Below, piece by piece: positions 17,701 to 23,745 of a stretch of 33,242 nucleotides of DNA. The DNA comes from a virus: the IMG/VR virus record IMGVR_UViG_3300044636_000354, positions 1-33,242 of that record; one strand, written 5' to 3'. Every line of letters starts with the position of its first letter. Position 1 is the stretch's first letter. The notes beneath the pieces were generated by a model, which ran no database searches, was not told where the DNA came from, and worked only from the letters and a program-made list of their open reading frames with translations. Position numbers and translations under genes: made by a program.

Positions 17701-20622
17701 TTAGATTCGTATACTGATGTAAATACTAGTGTAATAATTAGAGATACTAGTTTAACACCAGCACCTAGCGCAGCATCAATATCACTAAATACTCTTGGCC
17801 AAAGTTTAAGTGGTGGTTATATAAGCAGTGGAGTCTATTGGGTAACATGGACCCTAAGCAGCCAAACTACTATAATCTTTAGTACTGAACATGAACTACC
17901 CATAGGTGCAACTGGTGTAGATACCAGTATAGCTGTATATAATAGCAGTGGAATATTGCAGCACACATCTGGAGCAGGTGATGACGATGGTATAGACAAT
18001 CGCGGCGTTAATTATAGTAGTAGATTATCGCTAACACTAGCAGCTGGAACTTACTATGGTGCTATAGGAGTTTACTCTGGATCCTATACTTTTAGTAATT
18101 ATTGGACAGTGTCAGGATTTTCTGCAACAACCCTAAACAATAATATTAGTAATATACGTGTTAGTTTATGGACTGGTACCCCTCAGCCACAATTACAAGG
18201 TGTTAGTGCGCCTAGTAGCGTTAATGAAGGTGATACCGCCACATTTAGTTTCACGCTATTAGATACCACAGACAGAACACTATACTGGAGAATTGTTGGT
18301 ACTAATACTAGTGCCGGTGATTTTACCAGCAGTACTAGTGGCAGTTGGGCTAATCAGTGGCCTAGAAGCTCACAAAATCTTAGTGTTAGTATAGCAGCAG
18401 ATTCTACAACTGAGTCTACTGCAGAAAGCTTTAAGTGGCAACTATCAACTACTAGTAATTTTAGCGATATATTTTATGATACAGCCAGTTCAGCAACTAG
18501 TACAACTATAAATGATACCAGTCAAACACCAGTACCTTCCTGGAGTTTTGGTACACCACCTGCAGAAATACATGAAGGCGTTACATATGGTATAGCCTTT
18601 TTTGCAAGTAATTGGTCTGGAAATACAGCATACTTTTACTTAGTTGGTCCTAGCAGTGGTACAAATGCTAGTGGTGAAGTTAGCTTACTAACTAGCAGCA
18701 CGTATGTTAATTCTAACTATATAGATGTGCAAGTAAACTTTACAGCAACACAAGACTATAACACAGAAGCTGACGAATTTTTTAGAATAGAAGCTAGAAA
18801 CAGTGCAGGAACAGTTTTGGCTACTAGTAGTAATATTAAAATTATTGCTAAAGGTGCACCTAATTATTACTTTGGAGCTATTCCAGATCCAATGAATGAG
18901 GGCACCACTTATAGCGTAACATTTACAGCTGAAAATATTAGAAACACTACTTTTACGTTTCAAACAATAGCTCCTACAAGCGGAACAAATGCTAGTGCTG
19001 AGGTAAGTATTAGCCCCTCAAGCTGGACTTCATCTAGTAGCAGCGATAGTAGTAGCGTTACGCTTAGTATTACACCAACAGCAGATGGAGTAATAGAATT
19101 AGACGAATATTTTAGATTTGGTGCCTATATTGGTGGGTCACTTGCCACAGGCACAGGAAATATTAGAATACCAGGAGATGGAGCAGCACCTAGTGGAACA
19201 TTTAGTGTTAGCCCTAGTACCCATACTGGTGTAGCAAATATTTATGGTGATTGGTCTATTAGCGGTAATCCTACGCCGTCTGTAAGAATTGACAGCGATC
19301 AAGGCTATCAGGCAACTAGCTTAGGTACACAAGGAAGCAGTTTATTAGAAACTAACGTAGCTCAAACTACTACTTATACACTTACAGCAACTAATGCATT
19401 TGGTACACTTACTATTAATAGTACTTCAACAGTACCAGGTGTTAGCGCTACCCTAAGTGCAAGTCCTAGTACAATTACTGCTGGTCAATCTAGTACACTA
19501 AGCTATACAACTACAAATGCTACATATGCAAACATTAATAATGGTGTAGGCGGGATTACTGTAGGAAGTGGCAGTGTTGTTGTATATCCTACTTCAACTA
19601 CAACTTATACCCTTAGTGCTTTTAATGCTCAAAATAGTGGCAGCGCTCAAGCAACGGTTACAGTAAATCCTGCTAGTGGTACCTACTTAAGTCAATACTG
19701 TAGTGGTTATACACTGTACTATCGCTATGCTAATGGCTCTGGTGGATATTATGATCAGGTTCAGGAATACAACAGCCCAACTTGTGGATATGTAGCACCT
19801 CCACCTCCTCCGCCGCCACCTCCACCTCCTCCGCCACCTCCACCTGCGCTAAGTACTAGTAATTCGTATGTAAGCCCAGCTAACCCAACTAGTCAATATT
19901 TTAGTATTATAGTAGGATTAGATCAGCCAGCAACTACAACAGTATATTTAAATGCTAGTATTACATTTAGAAATAGTGGCGGCGGTATAACTGCAGGTCC
20001 AAATAATGTGTCTAATATTGGACAAATTAATCCAGGATCTCAGACGTTTACCTATACTGCAAATGGTGCAGATGGTTGGACAAATGCAGATAGTACTGGT
20101 TGGTATAACCGTATTGATTGGACTTCTAATGAGGCACCAGGTACGGCAACAACAACTTTTTACTACTATTGGGCACCACCTCCTCCACCACCTCCACCAC
20201 CTCCTCCAGCACCACCACCGCCAGCTCCACCACCCCCTCCACCGCCTCCTCCACCACCTCCACCCCCACCTCCGCCACCTGCAAGTGGCCCAGTATATGT
20301 AAGCTATAATATTACTGGAGGCGATAACGCTACTAATAATACTGTTAATGTAAGTCTATTTTTAGTAGCTGGACAAACGTTGCAGGCAGGTACTGGACCA
20401 ACTGGTGCAAGCTGGGCTCCTGGTATAGTGTGGAATGGTACTGATAGTTATATAAGACTAGTAAACGGTTCTGGTACTACTGTTATTGTTGATGATGACG
20501 CCGCTGGTGGCTTAGCATCTTATTTTTCTTATAGTGTGTCAAGTACTGGTAATTATACACTAAAATTTGGTGCATATAATAATAGTAATGCTAGCGGTAC
20601 AGGAGCATATAGAATCACTTAA
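14764..20622 (+). CDS. Giant modular adhesin with Calx-beta-like repeats and proline tracts
   Basis: 1952 residues. Order: YGLQSFNANEYLLDSD domain (3-20), a second copy YGMQMFNAAGLCTFD (147-168), then about nine Calx-beta-like repeats (about 316-1000 and 1139-1474). The repeats typically begin with xNEGxxxxFxxT and end in NDTSQTP. A pre-peptidase C-terminal-like domain interrupts them (about 1003-1138). Then come two Ig-like domains (about 1476-1637), a two-cysteine segment with SQYCSGYTLYYRYANGSGG and SPTCGY (1639-1680), a run of 16 prolines, a beta domain (about 1695-1804), a 35-residue Pro/Ala tract, and a final pre-peptidase-like domain with VDDDAAGG (1840-1952). Probably a long receptor-binding fibre; calcium binding and the receptor are unproven. 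Starts one base inside the previous stop. No signal peptide. Confidence 0.82.
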   Translation: MAYGLQSFNANEYLLDSDYPKPWFHAKATLYGPTTTGPYTVKFREGDGSGGSTQLEFRAYTLNYTAPNHGVNQKTGFALITMPNTEIWYACDNYWQSGINGAFTIYALVPSTYNNPDGSYKEGSSDIPEVYLFCHEHINLTSSSGTYGMQMFNAAGLCTFDTGQKIFRPVEGQLLYHPYPSLRASIATANPIIDTVFPYVPGGTPTSFNFGYTFLKPIFYLPKLYSTISAPAVGGRANQYQVQVGDPYFIFEAMSFYRRTSATQVAIKPYLRNIIFEQESIGTFQYSVDGAGQGFIIISDGNRYPVTSGGTFPSATYNITATPSSPSEGTPFTITISTTNVPAGTTFNYMMTGSTLLSIDLNVPLTGTITIGSNGQATITPITALIDEFDDTEQVDFVLKDSVTDEIVKIFTFTLTNTPAPAASYVLSKTPATGAISEGSSFTIRVDTTYVAVGTQLGYTVSGLDSLDGSNVATSGTFPAIQGTFQSGYTEKTFYTTADNRTDGQKTFTLILTATGQTIQIVINDTSQFPTQGTMVNLTTATSSRDEGQTATVRGDWDFNQYTYDNRTFKLQIASGSTANSSDVTISPSGFVTLTTVYSGGEILSIFRNWSVSITNDLTTEAGSPETLLLELVDANGSVYDTQSITINDTSQTPAPTVSLYSASPSVDSGTGLIYLNETTTKTLSLTVTLDFTVANVPVYWKTNGSANFTSADVDTSLSGTIYTVVGQVQRTLPDITIKTDYTTEITAESFSIGFYSDSSYTTLLYQSPTVSVNDTSQTPTLNISNVSITPNPVDEGNSTSIVFTIQDSVVQNIYFKIVGGTGFTSGDVSSYTPATNTFQSATGAGAQRTITVTLNADATTEGTEQFYIYFFTAGTWNSGSPVDSNRWGLIGPIDVSDTSTTPIVRTFTRSVSEVNEGGSFSITFTTNQAGSFNYSILGVSSADIGGASLTGTVSNGTVLNYTTSSDSTTEGDETFTIRLDSYTDVNTSVIIRDTSLTPAPSAASISLNTLGQSLSGGYISSGVYWVTWTLSSQTTIIFSTEHELPIGATGVDTSIAVYNSSGILQHTSGAGDDDGIDNRGVNYSSRLSLTLAAGTYYGAIGVYSGSYTFSNYWTVSGFSATTLNNNISNIRVSLWTGTPQPQLQGVSAPSSVNEGDTATFSFTLLDTTDRTLYWRIVGTNTSAGDFTSSTSGSWANQWPRSSQNLSVSIAADSTTESTAESFKWQLSTTSNFSDIFYDTASSATSTTINDTSQTPVPSWSFGTPPAEIHEGVTYGIAFFASNWSGNTAYFYLVGPSSGTNASGEVSLLTSSTYVNSNYIDVQVNFTATQDYNTEADEFFRIEARNSAGTVLATSSNIKIIAKGAPNYYFGAIPDPMNEGTTYSVTFTAENIRNTTFTFQTIAPTSGTNASAEVSISPSSWTSSSSSDSSSVTLSITPTADGVIELDEYFRFGAYIGGSLATGTGNIRIPGDGAAPSGTFSVSPSTHTGVANIYGDWSISGNPTPSVRIDSDQGYQATSLGTQGSSLLETNVAQTTTYTLTATNAFGTLTINSTSTVPGVSATLSASPSTITAGQSSTLSYTTTNATYANINNGVGGITVGSGSVVVYPTSTTTYTLSAFNAQNSGSAQATVTVNPASGTYLSQYCSGYTLYYRYANGSGGYYDQVQEYNSPTCGYVAPPPPPPPPPPPPPPPPALSTSNSYVSPANPTSQYFSIIVGLDQPATTTVYLNASITFRNSGGGITAGPNNVSNIGQINPGSQTFTYTANGADGWTNADSTGWYNRIDWTSNEAPGTATTTFYYYWAPPPPPPPPPPPAPPPPAPPPPPPPPPPPPPPPPPPASGPVYVSYNITGGDNATNNTVNVSLFLVAGQTLQAGTGPTGASWAPGIVWNGTDSYIRLVNGSGTTVIVDDDAAGGLASYFSYSVSSTGNYTLKFGAYNNSNASGTGAYRIT
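14852..14881 (+). repeat. 11-bp inverted repeat early in the giant adhesin gene
   Basis: TATATGGGCCT (14852-14862) and AGGCCCATATA (14871-14881) are perfect reverse complements across an eight-base ACAACAAC loop, 88 bases after the start. A smaller hairpin, AAACC-GT-GGTTT, precedes it at 14824-14835. Confidence 0.65.
19798..19845 (+). repeat. Polyproline tract 1 (16 codons)
   Basis: Forty-eight bases made only of CCN proline codons, mainly CCT, CCA and CCG mixed, directly after the two-cysteine segment. The result is strongly C/T-rich on this strand. The codon mixture makes simple slippage less likely than in a pure repeat. Translation of such a run normally needs elongation factor P. Confidence 0.9.
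20176..20280 (+). repeat. Polyproline tract 2 (35 codons, two alanine interruptions)
   Basis: Proline blocks of 11, 4 and 18 codons separated by single GCA/GCT alanines, immediately before the C-terminal domain. It is probably a stiff extended linker holding that domain away from the shaft. An overlapping Leu/His-rich reading frame at 20006-20302 is a by-product of this repeat. Confidence 0.9.
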
Positions 20623-20638
20623 CTTGTTAAGTGATTTT
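20613..20638 (+). terminator. Hairpin with short T-run at the end of the giant adhesin gene
   Basis: AATCACTTAAC (20613-20623) pairs perfectly with GTTAAGTGATT (20626-20636), followed by only TT (T-run 20635-20638). The gene's TAA is inside the stem. The AT-rich stem and short T-run suggest a weak terminator or a stabilised mRNA end. Confidence 0.5.
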
Positions 20639-20732
20639 AGATCGACAAATCTACCCCGACCTGGCGACCGAGCTGACTAAACCAACTTGGAAACCACAGG
20701 TCGACTAACAAAGAACTCAAAAAGTTCCGCTC
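20639..20732 (+). other. Hairpin-rich non-coding stretch of unknown function
   Basis: No reading frame of note. Visible pairings are TAGAT (20638-20642) with ATCTA (20649-20653), CGACCTG (20657-20663) with CAGGTCG (20697-20703) enclosing a smaller CCAA/TTGG pair, and GAAC (20713-20716) with GTTC (20724-20727). It is more GC-rich than the flanking gene and ends at a strong terminator. It could be an mRNA 3' structure or a small RNA released from the adhesin transcript. I see no tRNA cloverleaf or known riboswitch. No promoter is evident just upstream. Confidence 0.4.
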
Positions 20733-20770
20733 AATGCCCTGCTCAATAACGATTGAGCAGGGCATTTTTT
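20733..20770 (+). terminator. Strong intrinsic terminator
   Basis: Perfect 15-bp arms, 20733-20747 (AATGCCCTGCTCAAT) and 20752-20766, an AACG tetraloop and a run of six T (20765-20770). This should end transcription of the tape-measure-to-giant-adhesin unit. A consensus promoter starts five bases later. Confidence 0.95.
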
Positions 20771-20774
20771 ATAG

Positions 20775-20803
20775 TTGACAAGTCTTTGCCCTTGTGATAT
20801 AAT
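20775..20803 (+). promoter_or_regulatory. Consensus sigma70 promoter for the distal adhesin block
   Basis: TTGACA (20775-20780), a 17-base spacer and TATAAT (20798-20803): both boxes are perfect consensus, with an extended -10 TG. The spacer ends CCCTTGTG just before the final base, exactly as in the promoter at 940. It would drive the genes from 20926 onward using host RNA polymerase. Confidence 0.93.
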
Positions 20804-20925
20804 ATACAAGAGTTGAGAAAGGTTTAAATATTTTTACTTGACAACAGCGGAGCCACTAAAATTAGTTGGCAGACTAGCTACAATTAAACCTGTATGTTAA
20901 CCACTGCTAACAAAGAGGAGCTGCA
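20804..20925 (+). promoter_or_regulatory. Structured 5' leader of the distal adhesin transcript
   Basis: About 115 bases lie between the predicted start of transcription and the next gene, long for this compact region. AGGTTTAA (20820-20827) pairs with TTAAACCT (20884-20891). Inside, GCC-ACTAA (20852-20859) pairs with TTAGT-T-GGC (20862-20870) with one bulged T. AGAGGAG at 20914-20920 is the ribosome site, five bases before the ATG and outside the stems. Control of translation or mRNA stability is possible; no known leader class is recognised. Confidence 0.5.
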
Positions 20926-21270
20926 ATGGATGCTGTAGAGAATAACAGCCTGATACAAACTATTAGTGTAGCAGGGATGGCCTTAATTGCCCTAGGCGTA
21001 GGTATACAAAAATTAGTAAAAGAGTGGCGTAGTACCGATGCAGAAACCAGTGTTATTAAAATGATGCACGAGGAGTTGGAACGTATGGGTACACAGAATG
21101 CCAAACTTACAGAAGAATTAACCAAGCTACAGAATGAAATTGTTGAATTAAATAATCAACTTACAAAGTTAAGTATTGATAATAATAAACTACAACAAGA
21201 GGTTAGCGCATTAACTACAGAGCTTAATAGTTTTAAAAAATTAGCAGCTCTTAGAAAGGTAAAGGTGTAA
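20926..21270 (+). CDS. Membrane-anchored coiled-coil protein, function unknown
   Basis: 114 residues. One hydrophobic helix at about 9-27 (LIQTISVAGMALIALGVGI) is followed by KLVKEWR. From about 40 to 108 there is a heptad-rich coiled coil with repeated ELxxLxxEIxELNNQLxxL spacing, and the tail is basic. The start is fixed by AGAGGAG. It is the first gene of a promoter-driven unit and is followed two bases after its stop by a baseplate-type gene. The layout resembles an inner-membrane spanin or a phage-encoded membrane tether, but no holin, endolysin or outer spanin is nearby. I do not assign a function. Confidence 0.75.
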   Translation: MDAVENNSLIQTISVAGMALIALGVGIQKLVKEWRSTDAETSVIKMMHEELERMGTQNAKLTEELTKLQNEIVELNNQLTKLSIDNNKLQQEVSALTTELNSFKKLAALRKVKV

Positions 21271-21271
21271 G

Positions 21272-21865
21272 ATGACACCGGCAAAAATTAATTATAAGAT
21301 CTATCAAGGCAGTACATTTAAAGAAGTATATCGCTGGGAGTCACAAACTAAGCAATATGCAAATATTACTGCAATTACAAAAGCAGCCCCTTGTGTAATA
21401 ACAGCGCCAGGTCATACAGTACCAGTTGGTTGGCGAGTTCGTGTGACGGGTGTAGGTGGAATGAAGGAAATCAATATGGTAGCTGAGGATAGTTACTATA
21501 TTGCTACTAGTGTTGGTACAAATACTGTAACACTTAATCAGGTAAATAGTAGTGCTTATACTGCATATACTAGCGGCGGTGTTGTAGAGTGGAACTATCC
21601 CGTAAACTTGACTGGTTATACTGCTAAAATGCAGATTAGAGAAACCGTAGACAACCCCACAGTTATCCTAGAACTTACACACTTAAATGGTGGTATTGTT
21701 ATAGATGCCACAAGTCATACAATAACACTAACTATGACTAGCGCACAAACTGCAGCATTTACATTTCCCACAGCAGTTTATAGTCTAGAACTAACAGATA
21801 CCAGCGGAAATGTTATTACATTTATACAAGGCAACCTAACCCTAGTAGCGGAGGTTACACGATGA
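21272..21865 (+). CDS. BppU-like baseplate/fibre attachment protein with an inserted domain
   Basis: 197 residues. The N-terminus IYQGSTFKEVYRWES and the second half NLTGYTAKMQIRET, ILELTHLNGGIVID, YSLELTDTSGN and LTLVAEVTR follow the pattern of phage BppU-like N-terminal domains, which anchor receptor-binding proteins to the tail tip. Residues about 33-108 are a separate module (ITAITKAAPCVITAPGH, RVRVTGVGGMKEIN, TLNQVNSSAYTAYTSGG) that occurs as an insertion in many unrelated phage structural proteins. The family call is from memory of these patterns. The stop overlaps the next start in ATGA. Confidence 0.7.
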   Translation: MTPAKINYKIYQGSTFKEVYRWESQTKQYANITAITKAAPCVITAPGHTVPVGWRVRVTGVGGMKEINMVAEDSYYIATSVGTNTVTLNQVNSSAYTAYTSGGVVEWNYPVNLTGYTAKMQIRETVDNPTVILELTHLNGGIVIDATSHTITLTMTSAQTAAFTFPTAVYSLELTDTSGNVITFIQGNLTLVAEVTR

Positions 21866-22101
21866 CAACTGAGGTAATCGTTACCGAAAAAAGTAATCAA
21901 GTAGTAATTGAAAGAAAAGAACCTCAAGTTGTAGTTGCCGGTTTAATGGGTCCCGCTGGAGCTACTACAGTACAAGGTCTAACAGATATAGACTTAACAA
22001 ACCTAACAGATGGCGGACTCTTAGTTTATAAAACTTTAGTACAGAAATGGGTAGCAACAACCACGCTTGATGCCCAAAATATGGAAGGTGGCTTCTATTA
22101 A
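21862..22101 (+). CDS. Small collagen-like tail protein
   Basis: 79 residues: a beta-strand-rich N-terminus (TEVIVTEKSNQVVIERKEPQ), then VVVAGLMGPAGA, a very short collagen-like segment, and a C-terminal LTDIDLTNLTDGGLLVYKT region typical of phage fibre junctions. It overlaps the BppU-like gene by four bases and precedes a large fibre gene. A connector between baseplate and fibre is a reasonable guess. No enzyme motif. Confidence 0.65.
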   Translation: MTTEVIVTEKSNQVVIERKEPQVVVAGLMGPAGATTVQGLTDIDLTNLTDGGLLVYKTLVQKWVATTTLDAQNMEGGFY

Positions 22102-22114
22102 TCGGAGATAATAA

Positions 22115-23677
22115 ATGGCTTCAATTATTCGTATCAAGCGTTCTAGTACTGCCCTAGCACCCTCACTAGCAAATGGTGAATTAGCTTATAGTGCAGGTAC
22201 TGGTACACAAGCAAACGGCGGTGACAGACTATACTTTGGTTTTGGAAACGAAACCGGTGGTATTGCTGCTAGCCAGTATGTAATCGGTGGTAAATACTTT
22301 ACTGACCTGTTAGATCACGTACATGGTACAGTCACAGCTAGTAGTGCTGTTATTGTTGATAGTAGTAAAAAGGTTGATGAGTGGAATGTTGACAACATTA
22401 CTATCAATGCCAATACTATTAGCAGTACAGATACTAATGGAAATATCGTACTTACACCTAATGGCACAGGATATGTTAGCGTATCTGGTACAAATGGTTT
22501 AAAGATACCTGTTGGTACAACTGCTCAGCGCAGCCCGGCAGTGCAGGGTACTGTTAGATATAACACAGATACTTCAAGCTTTGAAGGCTACAACGGTGCT
22601 CAGTGGGGCTCTCTAGGCGGCGTAAAGTCTGTAGATGGTTATACCTATATTATAGCAGAAACTACACCAGGTGCTAGCGACGGTGTCTTACACTTCTATG
22701 CAGAAAATGCTGCTAGCAATGCTGCTGTAGAAGTTGCTCAACTAGATCGTACAAAATTAAATGTACTACCAACTACAGCAAGCACAAGTACAACAACTGG
22801 TGCACTTACAGTGGGCGGTGGTGTTGGTATTGCTGGTGCAGTATTTGCTGGTGGTGTCTTAACAATTACAGATGCAACTAATGCTGGCCCTACAGTACAA
22901 ACTGGCGCCCTAGTAGTCAATAATGGTGGTGCCTATATTATGGGCAACATGCGAGTTGGTGGCACACTATATGCAACACTTAGTGGCAGTGTAATTAATA
23001 ATACTAGTATTGGTAGTACCGCAGCTAGTACAGGCGCATTTACAACACTAACAGCTAACGACAGCGTAACTTTTACTAAGAACGCTGGCAGTACAAGCTC
23101 AACCAGTGGTACACTAGTAGTTACTGGTGGTGTTGGTGTTAGCGAAAACTTATATGTTGGTAATAATCTTGTTATTACTGGCAACCTAACAGTAAACGGC
23201 ACAACTACTACAGTTAATAGCACAACAGTAACTATTGATGATCCCGTATTTACACTAGGCGGTGATACAGCACCAGCAAGTGATGACAATAAGGATCGTG
23301 GTATTGAGTTTAAGTGGCACAACGGTACTACAGCTAAACTAGGTTTCTTTGGTTTTGATGACAGTACAGGCTATTTTACATTCATTCCTGATGCCACAGA
23401 TACCGGCGAAGTTTATAGTGGCACAAAGGGTACATTAGATGTTACAAGCATTACAGGTACTGCAGCTAGCTGGACAACAGCGCGCACAGTAACTTTTGCA
23501 ACTGGTGATACTACAGGTAGTTTTAGTATTAGTGGTACTGCTAATGTTGTCGATGTCCAACTAACAACGCAAACAGCTACAACAAGCGTAAAAGGTATTG
23601 CTAGCTTTGATAGCGCAAACTTTACAGTTACAAGTGGTGCAGTAAGTATTGCTGTTGTAGACGGCGGCACATATTAA
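22115..23677 (+). CDS. Structural fibre protein of the T4-like cyanophage type
   Basis: 520 residues. The N-terminus IIRIKRSSTALAPSLANGEL and the run GGDRLYFGFG, IGGKYFTDLLDHVHGT, then TASSAVIVDSSKKVDEW and DNITINANTISSTDTNGN closely follow a fibre family I associate with marine T4-like cyanophages. The middle has repeated TTTGALTVGGGVGIAGAVF and TSGTLVVTGGVGVSENLYVG units; the end is SFDSANFTVTSGAVSI and VVDGGTY. Thr, Gly and Val richness and beta repeats fit a trimeric fibre. GGAG at 22104-22107 sets the start. No host-receptor domain is recognised. Confidence 0.8.
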   Translation: MASIIRIKRSSTALAPSLANGELAYSAGTGTQANGGDRLYFGFGNETGGIAASQYVIGGKYFTDLLDHVHGTVTASSAVIVDSSKKVDEWNVDNITINANTISSTDTNGNIVLTPNGTGYVSVSGTNGLKIPVGTTAQRSPAVQGTVRYNTDTSSFEGYNGAQWGSLGGVKSVDGYTYIIAETTPGASDGVLHFYAENAASNAAVEVAQLDRTKLNVLPTTASTSTTTGALTVGGGVGIAGAVFAGGVLTITDATNAGPTVQTGALVVNNGGAYIMGNMRVGGTLYATLSGSVINNTSIGSTAASTGAFTTLTANDSVTFTKNAGSTSSTSGTLVVTGGVGVSENLYVGNNLVITGNLTVNGTTTTVNSTTVTIDDPVFTLGGDTAPASDDNKDRGIEFKWHNGTTAKLGFFGFDDSTGYFTFIPDATDTGEVYSGTKGTLDVTSITGTAASWTTARTVTFATGDTTGSFSISGTANVVDVQLTTQTATTSVKGIASFDSANFTVTSGAVSIAVVDGGTY

Positions 23678-23745
23678 GATTTTATAATCTTTTAGATAAC
23701 TGGGCGTCCTAAGACCTGACCCGAGCCTTTCTAGGATAAAAGATA
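23676..23745 (+). other. Short intergenic region with a weak hairpin
   Basis: AAGATT (23676-23681) and AATCTT (23686-23691) flank TTAT and are followed by TT, overlapping the preceding TAA: a weak terminator-like hairpin. The rest has GACCTGACCCGAGCC, which loosely resembles GACCTGGCGACCGAGC at 20658, and TCCTA/TAGGA complementary ends. AGGA at 23733-23736 is the ribosome site for the next gene. Confidence 0.4.

Noticed and set aside
20006-20302. Plus-strand frame rich in Leu and His overlapping the giant adhesin
   Set aside because: Produced by reading the proline-codon tract in another frame; no start signal.
20639-20732. tRNA gene in the adhesin/promoter gap
   Set aside because: No cloverleaf with acceptor stem, T-loop GTTC-A pattern or CCA end could be built.
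20838-20866. TTGACA at 20838 as a second promoter
   Set aside because: No acceptable -10 box at 16-18 bases; the consensus promoter 60 bases upstream is sufficient.
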